Of a stretch of DNA of 64,000 nt, positions 20,849-30,111 are shown piece after piece; the stretch's first letter is position 1, and every line of letters begins with the position of its first letter. The notes under the pieces were generated by a model, which did no database searches, was not told the origin of the DNA, and saw only the letters and a list, made by a program, of their open reading frames with translations. Source of the DNA: Mycolicibacterium sediminis (GTDB taxonomy: Bacteria > Actinomycetota > Actinomycetes > Mycobacteriales > Mycobacteriaceae); NCBI RefSeq assembly GCF_010731735.1, contig NZ_AP022588.1, forward strand, positions 62,001 through 126,000. The letters are read 5' to 3'. The position numbers and the translations under genes were made by a program.

Positions 20849-22591
20849 GTGTACTTCGTGGGCTTGGACCTGGCGTGGGGCGAGCGGAAGCCGACCGGCG
20901 TCGCCGTGCTGGACTCCGACGGCGCCCTGGTCCACATGTCGGCGCAGACCGACGACGCCAGCATCCTCGCCGCGATCCGGCCGTACGTCGAGGGCGACTG
21001 CGTGCTCGGCATCGACGCTCCGCTCATCGTGGTCAACGCCACGGGCAACCGGCCCTGCGAGGCGGCGCTGAACCGGGACTTCCGCCCGTTCCAGGCCGGG
21101 GCCCACCCCGCGAACACCGGCAAGCCCGAATTCTCGAAGGGCACCCGTGCCGGCCGGCTGGCCACCGCTCTCGACCTGGACCTCGACCCGTTCGGCAGCG
21201 GTCCCCGCCGCGCCCTCGAGGTGTACCCGCACGCCGCGTCGGTCGCGCTGTTCCGCCTGGGCAGGACGCTGAAGTACAAGGACAAGAAGGGCCGCGACCT
21301 CGATCACCTGCGCGCCGAGCTGCTCCGGCTGATCGACCTGATCGAGGGACTCGAGCATGCGCCCGTCCGGATGGTCGCCACGGCCAACGCCGAGTGGACG
21401 CGGTGCCGCGACGCCGCCGAGCTGGCCACCCGCAAGAGCGAGCTGCGCCGCGTCGAGGACCCCGTCGACGCCGTCCTGTGCGCCTACGTGGCGATGTACT
21501 CGGTGCGCAGGCCGGACGACGTAACCGTCTACGGCGACGCCGAGACCGGATACGTCGTGACGCCCACCCTGCCCGCCGACCTGCTTCCGCAGAAGACCGA
21601 GCCGCACACGGCGACGAACGCCGTGGCGGAGTACGCGGCGCGCAGGCCGGGCCTCGTCGTGGCGACCGACCACTACCTGGGGCTGGTGACGTCGTTGCTC
21701 GACGACGCCGGCATCAACTACCTCAGCATCACCGCGCGGACCAAGAGCGTCGAGTCGTTCGCGGCGAAGGCGGTCCGCACCGTCGACGACCGGCCGATGT
21801 TCGTCGACCCGCTGAACGAGATCACCGATCAGGTGGGGCTGCGGGTCATCACCTATCTGCGTGAGGACGTCGGGACCGTCGCGACACTGCTGGGCGACGA
21901 GATGACGCTGCTCGACGACCGCGACATGGGCCTGGAGACCGCCCGCGAGGGTCGGTGGGGGTATGCCAGCAGGCACCTGCTGGTGGGCGTGGAGGGTGAG
22001 CGGCAGCCGGCGTCGATCCAGGTGCGCACCGTCCTGCAGCACGCGTGGGCGGAGTTCGAACACGACGTCCGCTACAAGGGCTCGATCCCCGCCGAGCACG
22101 CGCCGGACCTGGATCGCCGGTTCACGCTGGCGGCCGGGCTGCTGGAGCTGGCGGACAGCGAGTTCACCGCGATCCGCGAGCGGCTGCGCGTCACGATGGT
22201 CGACACCGACGAGCCCTCGTCGGATCCCCGCATCGCCACCCCGGTGCTCGCGACGTACCTCGGCAACCGCTACGCCGACGCCGGCTGGTCGCGCACCGAC
22301 CACTACGGGTGGATCTCCGGTCTGCTGCTCGAACTGGGCATCACGACGCTCGACGAGCTGACCGACGTCCTCGACGGCGTCGACGAGGACGCCGTGAACC
22401 GGGCGATGGGATACCGCTACCCGGCGGGCGCGGTCCGCCGTCTCGACGACGTGCTGCTGGCCGTGTTCCGCGACCGGTTCGTCGATCTCGCCGGCAATGA
22501 GCATCGAAAGGAGTTGCTGCAGAACAGGTTCGAGCGCCAGCGCGCCGGCCTGGAGGCTACGGCGACTCCCCCAGATTCGTCGGATCGCTGA
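20849..22591 (+). CDS. RNase H-like (DUF429) - (p)ppGpp synthetase fusion
   Basis: 580 residues from a GTG start. Residues 1-240 are a DUF429/RNase H-like domain: YFVGLDLAWGERKPTGVAVL with the first Asp, VLGIDAPLIVVN, and VEDPVDAVLCAYVAMY with the last Asp. Residues 270-440 are a RelA/SpoT synthetase domain (ARTKSVESFAAK, DQVGLRVITYL, ASRHLLVGV, ASIQVRTVLQHAWAEFEHDV), without an HD hydrolase. This is the architecture described for M. smegmatis MS_RHII-RSD (MSMEG_5849), reported to combine RNase HII and (p)ppGpp synthetase activity. The C-terminal 120 residues are extra. A longer N-terminus from 20765 is possible but would overlap the purB start. Confidence 0.88.
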   Translation: MYFVGLDLAWGERKPTGVAVLDSDGALVHMSAQTDDASILAAIRPYVEGDCVLGIDAPLIVVNATGNRPCEAALNRDFRPFQAGAHPANTGKPEFSKGTRAGRLATALDLDLDPFGSGPRRALEVYPHAASVALFRLGRTLKYKDKKGRDLDHLRAELLRLIDLIEGLEHAPVRMVATANAEWTRCRDAAELATRKSELRRVEDPVDAVLCAYVAMYSVRRPDDVTVYGDAETGYVVTPTLPADLLPQKTEPHTATNAVAEYAARRPGLVVATDHYLGLVTSLLDDAGINYLSITARTKSVESFAAKAVRTVDDRPMFVDPLNEITDQVGLRVITYLREDVGTVATLLGDEMTLLDDRDMGLETAREGRWGYASRHLLVGVEGERQPASIQVRTVLQHAWAEFEHDVRYKGSIPAEHAPDLDRRFTLAAGLLELADSEFTAIRERLRVTMVDTDEPSSDPRIATPVLATYLGNRYADAGWSRTDHYGWISGLLLELGITTLDELTDVLDGVDEDAVNRAMGYRYPAGAVRRLDDVLLAVFRDRFVDLAGNEHRKELLQNRFERQRAGLEATATPPDSSDR

Positions 22592-23981
22592 TGCCGGCGC
22601 CGCGGATGCCCAGCTGCTTGTTGATCACCTGGGTGATCAGGAACAGCACGATGCCGGTCACGACGAGGATCCCGGCGAGCACGTACTGCTGAACCGGCCG
22701 ACCCGAGAACGGAAGCACCAGGTACGCCGACGCGAAGAAGCCGACGACGGGTAGCGCCGTCGGGGTTCTGAAGTGACCACCGGTGGCCTGGACGTCGCGG
22801 CGGAGCACCAGCACGGCGACGTTGACCATGGCGAACACGGCGAGCAGCAGCAGCGACGTCGTGCCGCCGAGCACGGCTATCGCGTTGCTGTTCGCGAAGG
22901 CCGTCACGTAGAAGATGAGCCCGAACGCGATCAGCGTGGTGAACAGGATCGCCACCCAAGGTGCGCGGCTCTTGGGGTGCACCACGCCCAAGACCGGCGG
23001 CAGGACGTGCTGGCGGGACATGCCGTAGATCAGCCGACTGGCCATCAGCATGTTGATCAGGGCGGTGTTGGACACCGCGAACATGGAGATGAACGGCAGG
23101 ATCGTCTCGATCGGCAGCCCGGGCGCGCCGGCCTTGACCACCTCGACGAGCGGGGTGTCGCTGGCTTCGAGCACCCCGATGGGCACCAGTGCCACGGCCA
23201 CGATCGCCACGATGACGTAGACGACGCCGGCGATCCCGAGGCCAGTCAGCAGGACCTTGGGGAAGATCCGCACCGGGTCCTTGGTCTCCTCGGCCATGTT
23301 CACCGAGTCCTCGAAGCCCACCATCGCGAAGAAGGCCAGCGACGTCGCCGAGGTGACGGCGAGGAACCAGTGCTTGTCCTCTGCGGTCTCGAACGCCACG
23401 ACGCGGGAGAAGTCCACGTCGGCTCCGCCGCCGCCGAAGGCCCAGAAGCCGACGCCGATCACCAGCAGCAGTCCCGAGATCTCGATGATGGTCAGGACGA
23501 CGTTGAGCTTGACGCTCTCGCCGACGCCGCGCAGGTTCACCATGGCGATGAGCGCCATGAACGCCAGGGCCATGACGACGATTCCGGTCTTGCCCCAGTC
23601 CAAGTCGAACGCCGTGAAGAAGTTCGAGGCGAAGAACCGGGAGGCGGTGCTCGCGGACGTGATCCCCGAGCACATCACGATGAACGCCACCAGGAACGTG
23701 ACGAACTGGACGCCGAATGCCTTGTGCGCGTATAGCGCAGCACCCGCCGCCTGGGGGTACTTGGTGACGAGTTCGAGGTAGCTGAAGGCCGTGATGGTGG
23801 CGACCAGGAAGGCCACCAGGAACGGAACCCATGCCGCCCCACCGACTTCGGCGGCGACGTCACCGACCAGCGCGTAGACGCCGGTGCCGAGGATGTCCCC
23901 CACGACGAACAGCAGCAGGAGGCCGGGGCCCATCACGCGTTTCAGTTCGGGTTGCTTGTCGACCGTTTCGGCCTTGGACAT
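22557..23981 (-). CDS. APC superfamily amino acid permease
   Basis: 474 residues with about 12 membrane helices. The first, GPGLLLLFVVGDILGTGVYAL, holds the GxG substrate-binding break of APC carriers, and FFAMVGFEDSVNMAEETKDP is the conserved helix 6-loop region. Import of an amino acid or polyamine is the family role; the substrate is not readable. The start MSKAETVDKQPELKRV is chosen for AGGAAGG 6 nt upstream; an upstream TTG is weaker. The 3' end overlaps the RHII-RSD-like gene by 35 bp, tail to tail. Confidence 0.9.
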   Translation of the reverse strand: MSKAETVDKQPELKRVMGPGLLLLFVVGDILGTGVYALVGDVAAEVGGAAWVPFLVAFLVATITAFSYLELVTKYPQAAGAALYAHKAFGVQFVTFLVAFIVMCSGITSASTASRFFASNFFTAFDLDWGKTGIVVMALAFMALIAMVNLRGVGESVKLNVVLTIIEISGLLLVIGVGFWAFGGGGADVDFSRVVAFETAEDKHWFLAVTSATSLAFFAMVGFEDSVNMAEETKDPVRIFPKVLLTGLGIAGVVYVIVAIVAVALVPIGVLEASDTPLVEVVKAGAPGLPIETILPFISMFAVSNTALINMLMASRLIYGMSRQHVLPPVLGVVHPKSRAPWVAILFTTLIAFGLIFYVTAFANSNAIAVLGGTTSLLLLAVFAMVNVAVLVLRRDVQATGGHFRTPTALPVVGFFASAYLVLPFSGRPVQQYVLAGILVVTGIVLFLITQVINKQLGIRGAGISDPTNLGESP

Positions 23982-24044
23982 CGCGACCTTCCTGTCAGTC
24001 GACTGTGTCAGGACATCATGGGTCAACCCCCGCCACGGCGCGCG

Positions 24045-25028
24045 TCAATCGCCCAAAGCCGCCCAGTTTCGTGTCGTACCGGTCATGCTCGACACCGCGT
24101 CCAGCACGCGCGCGACCACCGCAGGATCCTGCGGCCGCTGCCACCCGAAGGTCGTCGGGCGCTGGGCGCGGTCGTGCCAGAAGTGGCCGGGACTGGACTC
24201 TGGACGCGTCGCGACGAGCCACACGGCGGTGTCGGCGGCGTCGCGCGCGTCGCGCAGCAGCGGCAGGGTGATGCTGCGGAAGGTCGGCAGGGCCTCGGCG
24301 ACCCCGGGAGTTTCGGCCCAGCCGGGATGCATGCTCTCGACGCGGACGTCGCCCGACGCGAGCCGTGTGGCCCACGCGTCGGCGAGCACCACCTGCATGC
24401 GCTTGGTTCGCGCGTAGACCCGGACGCCGTCGTAGTCGCCGCGGGTGGACTCGAGGTCGTCGGCGCTGAGCGCACTGCTGTACATGCCACCCGAGGACAT
24501 GAACACGACCGACGAGCCGCCCGCATTGCGCAGTAGCGGCAGCAGCCGATCGGTGATCAGGTGTGGTCCGAGCACGTGGACGGCGAGTTGGCTCTCGTGG
24601 CCCTGCGGCGTCTCGACGCGCTGCTTCGGCATGGCGCCTGCGTTGTGGACGACGCCGTGCAGGGCGTCGACGCGCGTGGACAGGTCGTCCGTCCACTCCC
24701 GCACCGCGTCGAGATCCCCGACGTCGCAGACCTCGTCGTGGACTACCGCACCGGGCACGGTCTCGCGGATCGCCGCGGCGGACCGGCGTACCCGGTCGCG
24801 ATTGCGGCCCACCAGGTGCACCTCTGCCCCGAGGCCGGCGAACGAGCCGGCCATCGCCTCTCCGATGCCCGCGGTGGCGCCGGTCACGACGACGCGCTTG
24901 CCCGCGAGTGCGTCTGACGGCGGGTCCGCGGGCCACCACAGCCTGCGCAGACCGGAGCCGAGCTTGGTGTACCCGACCAGCGAGCGGTCGAGCAGGACGT
25001 CGGCGATGCTGGTCAGGGAGGGGTTCAT
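24045..25028 (-). CDS. SDR family oxidoreductase, DHRS12-like
   Basis: 327 residues. The NAD(P)-binding loop is VVVTGATAGIGEAMAGSFAG, NNAG is replaced by HNAGAMPK, and the catalytic Ser/Tyr/Lys are in FMSSGGMYSSALS and YARTKRMQVV. The N-terminal segment SLVGYTKLGSGLRRLWWP before the Rossmann fold is like that of DHRS12-type enzymes. The substrate is unknown. It starts 19 nt after the TetR stop, so the two share an operon and the regulator probably controls it. Confidence 0.87.
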   Translation of the reverse strand: MNPSLTSIADVLLDRSLVGYTKLGSGLRRLWWPADPPSDALAGKRVVVTGATAGIGEAMAGSFAGLGAEVHLVGRNRDRVRRSAAAIRETVPGAVVHDEVCDVGDLDAVREWTDDLSTRVDALHGVVHNAGAMPKQRVETPQGHESQLAVHVLGPHLITDRLLPLLRNAGGSSVVFMSSGGMYSSALSADDLESTRGDYDGVRVYARTKRMQVVLADAWATRLASGDVRVESMHPGWAETPGVAEALPTFRSITLPLLRDARDAADTAVWLVATRPESSPGHFWHDRAQRPTTFGWQRPQDPAVVARVLDAVSSMTGTTRNWAALGD

Positions 25029-25047
25029 CGCCCCCGACGGTATCCGG

Positions 25048-25671
25048 TCAGACGCCCGCGGTGTCGAACGGCGCCAGGACGTCGATGACCTCGACGAGCG
25101 TCGCGCGCGCCGTGGCGCGGGGCCCGTCTCCCACACCGACGAGGGAGGCGACGACGGCACCGTCGACCGCACACACGAGGGCGGTGACGAGTTCGTCGCG
25201 GACCGCGCGACCGGAGCGTTCGACGACCTCGACGACGGCATCCGCACGCTGCTGCATCATGCGGCGTTGCACGTCGCGCAGGCCGGGTTGGCGTGCGCAT
25301 GCGATGTACCGCTCGTAGCGGGAGATGAGTTCCTCCGACTCCCGACTGCCGGGGCCCTCGCCCACCAGGAGGTCGACGAGGACGTCGGCCGTCGACTCGG
25401 CGCCGCGCCGGCGGCGGGAAAGTCCGGCGACGCGGAAGTTCAGCATCTCCAGTTCGCGACTGCCGACGTGTTCGACGGCCTTGGCGATGAGGTCGTCGAG
25501 CGAGGAGAAGTAGTAGGTGGTCGACGCCAGCGGGAGGCCCGCGCGGCGCGCGACGGCACGGTGCCGGACGGCGTCGAAGCCGCCCTCGCACAGGAGGTCG
25601 GCGGCCGCGCTGACGAGCGCGAACCGTCTCCTCTCACCCTTCGGGGTGACCGCTGCCGTCACGTCTTGCAT
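25048..25671 (-). CDS. TetR family regulator (Rv0775-like)
   Basis: 207 residues. The helix-turn-helix is in RRFALVSAAADLLCEGGFDA and AVARRAGLPLASTTYYFSSL. The rest is the ligand/dimer domain, with an Arg/Glu-rich segment and no recognisable ligand motif. The start MQDVTAAVTPKGERRR gives the usual short N-terminus. It is followed by the SDR gene in the same operon and faces the esterase gene in the other direction, so the 140-bp spacer 25672-25810 is the likely operator region; I see no clear palindrome there. Confidence 0.88.
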   Translation of the reverse strand: MQDVTAAVTPKGERRRFALVSAAADLLCEGGFDAVRHRAVARRAGLPLASTTYYFSSLDDLIAKAVEHVGSRELEMLNFRVAGLSRRRRGAESTADVLVDLLVGEGPGSRESEELISRYERYIACARQPGLRDVQRRMMQQRADAVVEVVERSGRAVRDELVTALVCAVDGAVVASLVGVGDGPRATARATLVEVIDVLAPFDTAGV

Positions 25672-25810
25672 GCTGCCAGTCGCGGGGTCGCGGCATAGCG
25701 GTTTCGGCCAATCGTCAGGCGTGGTTCGGGAATCCGTCGTTCGCTTCGTTTTTCGCGTGTTCCGCCCCGCCCCGGTCCGGCACTCAGCCGGCTTTGGCAT
25801 AGTGGCCCCC

Positions 25811-26710
25811 GTGTCCGAACTCAGCCGGCGAGCCATCCTGCGCCTCGGCGTCGGGGCGGCAGTCGGCGCCGCCGGCGCCTACGCGATCGGTTCGACAGCG
25901 AGTCACGTATCCGTCGACGGGACACCCGTCTCGATGACCGGCGTCGGTTCTCCGATGGCTCCACTCGCCCCGCAGCCCCCGCTCCAGCCCGCCACGCCCG
26001 CCCCGACCTACGTCACCGGATCGTTCACCTCCGCGGCACGCGGCGGCGTCACGACCAACTGGGCGATCGCACGCCCGCCGGGGCAGACCGCGCCGCTGCG
26101 TCCCGTCATCGCGCTGCACGGCAAGGGCAGCGACGCCGCGACCGTGATGGCCGGCGGAGTCGAACAGGGCCTCGCGCAGGCGGTGGCCGCCGGCCTGCCG
26201 CCGTTCGCTGTCGTCGCCGTCGACGGTGGGGGAAGCTACTGGCACCGCCGCGCGTCGGGCGAGGACACCGGCGCCATGGTCCTCGATGAGTTGATCCCCA
26301 TGCTGGCGGGACAGAACCTCGACACCTCCCGCGTGGGCTTCCTCGGCTGGTCGATGGGCGGATACGGCGCACTGCTGCTGGGTTCCCGGCTCGGTCCGGC
26401 CCGGACCGCCGCGATCTGCGCGGTGAGCCCGGCACTCTGGACGACGTCGGGCGCCGCCGCACCTGGAGCGTTCGACGGCGCCGACGACTTCGCTGCCAAC
26501 AGCGTGTGGGGGCTGCCGAACCTGGGTTCGATCCCGATTCGGATCGACTGCGGCAACGGCGATCCGTTCGCGTCCGCCACGCGCCAGTTCATCGCCGAGT
26601 TGCCGACCCCGCCGGCCGGCGGCTTCTCTCCCGGCGGTCATGACGGCGCGTTCTGGAGTTCGCAGCTGCCGGCCGAGATCACCTGGTTGGCGCCACTCCT
26701 GGTCGCTTAG
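25811..26710 (+). CDS. Secreted alpha/beta-hydrolase esterase (Rv0774c-like)
   Basis: 299 residues from a GTG start. [20 protein letters not shown] is a Tat-like signal sequence (twin Arg, short hydrophobic core). Residues 35-65 are Pro/Ala-rich. The esterase core has [10 protein letters not shown] (oxyanion region), nucleophile [11 protein letters not shown] and a C-terminal GGHDGAFW with the His. It is the syntenic counterpart of M. tuberculosis Rv0774c, reported as an exported esterase. The stop overlaps the convergent purD stop by a few bases. Confidence 0.85.
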   Translation: MSELSRRAILRLGVGAAVGAAGAYAIGSTASHVSVDGTPVSMTGVGSPMAPLAPQPPLQPATPAPTYVTGSFTSAARGGVTTNWAIARPPGQTAPLRPVIALHGKGSDAATVMAGGVEQGLAQAVAAGLPPFAVVAVDGGGSYWHRRASGEDTGAMVLDELIPMLAGQNLDTSRVGFLGWSMGGYGALLLGSRLGPARTAAICAVSPALWTTSGAAAPGAFDGADDFAANSVWGLPNLGSIPIRIDCGNGDPFASATRQFIAELPTPPAGGFSPGGHDGAFWSSQLPAEITWLAPLLVA

Positions 26711-27981
26711 CCGTCGAGGGCCAGCCGGCCTTCGGCCGCGGCCAACCCGATGTCGGTGCGAAAGTGGGCGCCCGGCAGGCGGATCGAGCCCATCAGCGCG
26801 TACGCGGCGTCGCGGGCCGCCGTCAGGTCGGCACCGGTGCCGACGACCGACAGCACTCGGCCGCCGGACGACACGATCGCACCGTCGTCCCGTCGCGCGG
26901 TGCCCGCGTGCAGCACGCCGTCGGCCTCCGCGCCGATGATCGCGTCGCCGACCCGCGGTCGCCCGGGATAGTTCTCCGCGGCCAGCACCACCGTCACCGC
27001 CGCACCGTCGTTCCAGACCAGCGGTGGCTGCTCCGCGAGTGACCCGGTCGCAGCGGCGTGCAGCAGCCCCGCAAGCGGCGTCCCCAGCAGCGCGAGCACC
27101 GACTGCGTCTCGGGATCACCGAAACGGCAGTTGAACTCCACCACGGAGGGACCGCGCGACGTCATCGCCAGGCCCGCGTAGAGCAGGCCGGAGAACGACG
27201 ATCCGCGGCGAACCAGTTCTGCGGCAACGGGTTCGACGACCTCGGCGACTATCTGCTCGACGGTTCCCGGGGGCAGCCACGGCAACGGCGCGTAGGCGCC
27301 CATGCCGCCCGTGTTGGGTCCGCTGTCGCCGTCGCCGACGCGCTTGAAGTCCTGGGCAGGCAGTAGTGCGACGACGGTCTCGCCGTCGACCACGCAGAAC
27401 AGGCTCACCTCGGGGCCGTCGAGGAACGACTCGAGCAGCACCGGGTGGCCCGAGTCGAGCAGGCTGGCCGCGTGCGCGCGTGCCGCGTCGCGGTCGTCAC
27501 TCACCACCACGCCCTTGCCCGCGGCCAGCCCGTCGTCCTTGACCACCCATGCCCGCTCGCCGGCCGCGGGGCCGAACCGGTCCAGCGCGGCGTCGAGATG
27601 CGCTGGGTTGTCGACGATCTCGCTGCGTGCGGTGCGGACGCCCGCGGCGTCCATCACGTCCTTCGCGAAGGCCTTGGAACCCTCGATGCGGGCGGCGTCC
27701 CTGGAGGGGCCGAAGCAGGCGATGCCCGCCTCGCGCACCGCGTCGGCGACACCGAGTACCAGTGGGACCTCCGGACCCACCACCACCAGGTCGGTCCCGA
27801 GCTTCGTGGCGAGTGCGACGACGGCCTCACTCGAGGTGATGTCGACGTCGTACTGATCGGCCACGGCGGCCGTACCGGCATTGCCCGGCGCCACCGCCAG
27901 AGCGGTCACCTCCGGATCGCGCCGCAGCGCCAACAGCAGGGCGTGTTCGCGGGCGCCTGACCCGATCACGAGGACGTGCAC
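26707..27981 (-). CDS. purD: Phosphoribosylamine-glycine ligase
   Basis: PurD makes GAR from phosphoribosylamine, glycine and ATP. It has 424 residues from the GTG at 27981 ([18 protein letters not shown]). The ATP-grasp signatures are [19 protein letters not shown] and [31 protein letters not shown] is the substrate loop. The start is fixed by the first beta strand; upstream codons are not family-like. It is divergent from the P450 gene at 28081, sharing a promoter region with a palindrome at 28012-28038. Confidence 0.97.
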   Translation of the reverse strand: MHVLVIGSGAREHALLLALRRDPEVTALAVAPGNAGTAAVADQYDVDITSSEAVVALATKLGTDLVVVGPEVPLVLGVADAVREAGIACFGPSRDAARIEGSKAFAKDVMDAAGVRTARSEIVDNPAHLDAALDRFGPAAGERAWVVKDDGLAAGKGVVVSDDRDAARAHAASLLDSGHPVLLESFLDGPEVSLFCVVDGETVVALLPAQDFKRVGDGDSGPNTGGMGAYAPLPWLPPGTVEQIVAEVVEPVAAELVRRGSSFSGLLYAGLAMTSRGPSVVEFNCRFGDPETQSVLALLGTPLAGLLHAAATGSLAEQPPLVWNDGAAVTVVLAAENYPGRPRVGDAIIGAEADGVLHAGTARRDDGAIVSSGGRVLSVVGTGADLTAARDAAYALMGSIRLPGAHFRTDIGLAAAEGRLALDG

Positions 27982-28011
27982 GGTTGACCACCCTAGACCC
28001 AACGACCACGG

Positions 28012-28038
28012 CCATACATCCGACGCTTGGGTGTATGG
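28012..28038. promoter_or_regulatory. Palindromic operator candidate, purD/P450 spacer
   Basis: CCATACATCC and GGGTGTATGG face each other over 7 nt; 9 of 10 positions pair. It lies 43 bp before the P450 ATG and 31 bp before purD. The TetR gene right after the P450 is the natural candidate to bind it. It does not match the KstR or KstR2 consensus that I know. Confidence 0.55.
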
Positions 28039-28080
28039 TCGCAGGCACACGTGCCGCACGTCACACGGAAGGTGGCCGCC

Positions 28081-29310
28081 ATGACGACCATGCAGAATCC
28101 CCTGCCCCCCGGGTACGACTTCACCGACCCCGACGTCCTCCTCCAGGGCATCCCCGTCGCCGAATTCGCGGAGCTACGTCAGACGGCACCGGTCTGGTGG
28201 AATGCCCAGGGCCAGTCGATCTTCGACGACGGCGGCTACTGGGTGGTGACCAAGCACGAGGACGTCAAGTCCATCTCGAAGAACGGCGACCTGTGGTCGA
28301 CCAACCGCAAGGGCGCCGTCATGCGACTGCCCGACGGCGTCACCAGCGACCAGCTCGAACTGACGAAGGCGCTGCTGATCAACCACGACGCGCCCGAGCA
28401 CACGCGGCTGCGCAAGATCGTCTCGCGGTTGTTCACGCCCCGCGCCGTGGCCGCGCTGGAGCAGACGTTGGCCTCGGCGGCTGCCGACATCGTCCGCCGG
28501 GCCGCCGAGAAGGAGAGCGGGAACTTCGTCGACGACATCGCGACGAACCTGCCGCTGCAGGCGATCGCCGATCTGATCGGCGTACCCGAGGAGGACCGGC
28601 AGAAGCTCTTCCACTGGACCAACTGCATCATGAACACCGACGATCCCGACTTCGACTCGGACCCGACGACGGCCAACGCCGAACTCATGGGTTACGCGTA
28701 CAACATGGCCGAGGAGCGCAGGCGCAACCCGGCCGACGACATCGTCACCCGACTCATCCAGGCCGACGTCGACGGCGAGGCGATGGGCGACGTCGAATTC
28801 GCATTCTTCGTCATCCTGCTGGCGGTGGCGGGCAACGAGACCACGCGCAACGCGATGACCCACGGCATGAACGCGTTCTTCGACAACCCCGACCAGTGGG
28901 AGCTGTTCAATCGGGAGCGCCCGGCCACCGCCGTCGACGAGATCATCCGCTGGGCCACCCCGGTGCACTGCTTCCAACGCACGGCGCTGACCGACGTCGA
29001 ACTCGGCGGGGTCACCGTCGAGGAGGGTCAGCGAGTCGGGCTGTTCTACAGTTCCGCGAACTTCGACGGCGACGTCTTCGACCGGCCGTACGACTTCGAC
29101 GTGACGCGAAACCCCAACCCGCACCTGGCCTTCGGCGGAAACGGTGCGCACTACTGCATCGGAGCCAACCTCGCTCGCATGGAGATCAAGCTGATCTTCA
29201 ACGAGATCGCCGACCAGCTCCCGAACATCTCCAAACTCGCTGAGCCGCAACGGCTGCGGTCGGGATGGATCAACGGGGTCAAGGACCTGCAGGTCTCCTA
29301 CCGGGGCTGA
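28081..29310 (+). CDS. Cytochrome P450, CYP125-like
   Basis: 409 residues. The I-helix is [17 protein letters not shown], the ExxR is in [10 protein letters not shown], and the heme loop is [51 protein letters not shown] and [17 protein letters not shown] strongly resemble CYP125, the steroid C26/C27 hydroxylase, but it lies outside the cholesterol cluster, so it may be a paralogue with another substrate. The ATG at 28081 follows GGAAGG. It is followed 40 bp later by a TetR gene. Both are absent from the M. tuberculosis locus. Confidence 0.88.
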   Translation: MTTMQNPLPPGYDFTDPDVLLQGIPVAEFAELRQTAPVWWNAQGQSIFDDGGYWVVTKHEDVKSISKNGDLWSTNRKGAVMRLPDGVTSDQLELTKALLINHDAPEHTRLRKIVSRLFTPRAVAALEQTLASAAADIVRRAAEKESGNFVDDIATNLPLQAIADLIGVPEEDRQKLFHWTNCIMNTDDPDFDSDPTTANAELMGYAYNMAEERRRNPADDIVTRLIQADVDGEAMGDVEFAFFVILLAVAGNETTRNAMTHGMNAFFDNPDQWELFNRERPATAVDEIIRWATPVHCFQRTALTDVELGGVTVEEGQRVGLFYSSANFDGDVFDRPYDFDVTRNPNPHLAFGGNGAHYCIGANLARMEIKLIFNEIADQLPNISKLAEPQRLRSGWINGVKDLQVSYRG

Positions 29311-29350
29311 CCCGGGGCCGGGATCGAAAACCGCCGGGTACCATTCGCCG

Positions 29351-29980
29351 GTGCGCACCCACGGTTGGGCGGGGTCTGCCCCCGCGAGCGACGACGAGGC
29401 GGTCGCGCGCATCCTCGCTGCCGCGGGCAAGGCCATCGACGAACGCGGCGCCGAGATCTCCATCGCCGACGTCGCCCGGACGCTGGGCGTCACCCGCCAG
29501 ACCGTGTACCGCTACTTCCCGAGCACCGACGCCCTGCTGATCGCCGCCGCCGTGCACGCCGCCGACGACTTCCTCGAGCGCGTGGCGGACCACCTCCGCG
29601 GGATCACCGATCCGGTGGACGCCGTCACGGAGGCGATCGCGACCGCCCTCGAGTGGCTACCCAAGGACAAGCACATCGGGTTGCTGCTGGTGCCCGGACG
29701 CGCGGACGCACACACCGAGTCGGTCACCTCCGACGTCGCACTTCGGTTCGCGAACGCGATGGTGCGGCGATTCGACGTCGACTGGGCCGCCCTCGGATTC
29801 ACCGACGGCGACCTCGACCAGTTGGCCGAGCACCTCCTGCGGATCATCCAATCGTTCGTGATCGATCCCGGCCGCCCGCCGCGGACCGGGCGCGACCTGC
29901 GGGCGTACATGCGACGGTGGGTGGCGGGGGCGGTTCTGCCGCCTCGGGGGTCGATGGCGGACGAGCCGTCGACGGGTTGA
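29351..29980 (+). CDS. TetR family regulator
   Basis: 209 residues from a GTG start. The helix-turn-helix is in ADVARTLGVTRQTVYRYFPS, preceded by helix 1 (ARILAAAGKAIDERGAEISI). The C-terminal ligand domain is not recognised. It follows the CYP125-like gene on the same strand and probably controls it through the 28012 palindrome; this is inference from position. Confidence 0.88.
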   Translation: MRTHGWAGSAPASDDEAVARILAAAGKAIDERGAEISIADVARTLGVTRQTVYRYFPSTDALLIAAAVHAADDFLERVADHLRGITDPVDAVTEAIATALEWLPKDKHIGLLLVPGRADAHTESVTSDVALRFANAMVRRFDVDWAALGFTDGDLDQLAEHLLRIIQSFVIDPGRPPRTGRDLRAYMRRWVAGAVLPPRGSMADEPSTG

Positions 29981-30092
29981 CGACAGTCTCGCAGTCACAC
30001 TGGATGCGTTGCGCCACTTGCGTTTCAGTGGTCACACCGCACCGTGAATTCTTCGGGATCCCTTACCTCCGGAACCTTGAAACCTACTGCTT

Positions 30093-30108
30093 TCGAACGT
30101 ATGTTCGA
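30093..30108. promoter_or_regulatory. SOS box (LexA site)
   Basis: TCGAACGTATGTTCGA is a perfect match to the mycobacterial LexA consensus TCGAAC-N4-GTTCGA. It ends 3 bp before the ATG of the DUF222/HNH gene. LexA control of 13E12-family genes through such boxes is established in M. tuberculosis. Confidence 0.9.
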
Positions 30109-30111
30109 AGT

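Noticed and set aside
28012..28038. KstR or KstR2 site before the CYP125-like gene
   Set aside because: The dyad CCATACA...TGTATGG does not fit either consensus.
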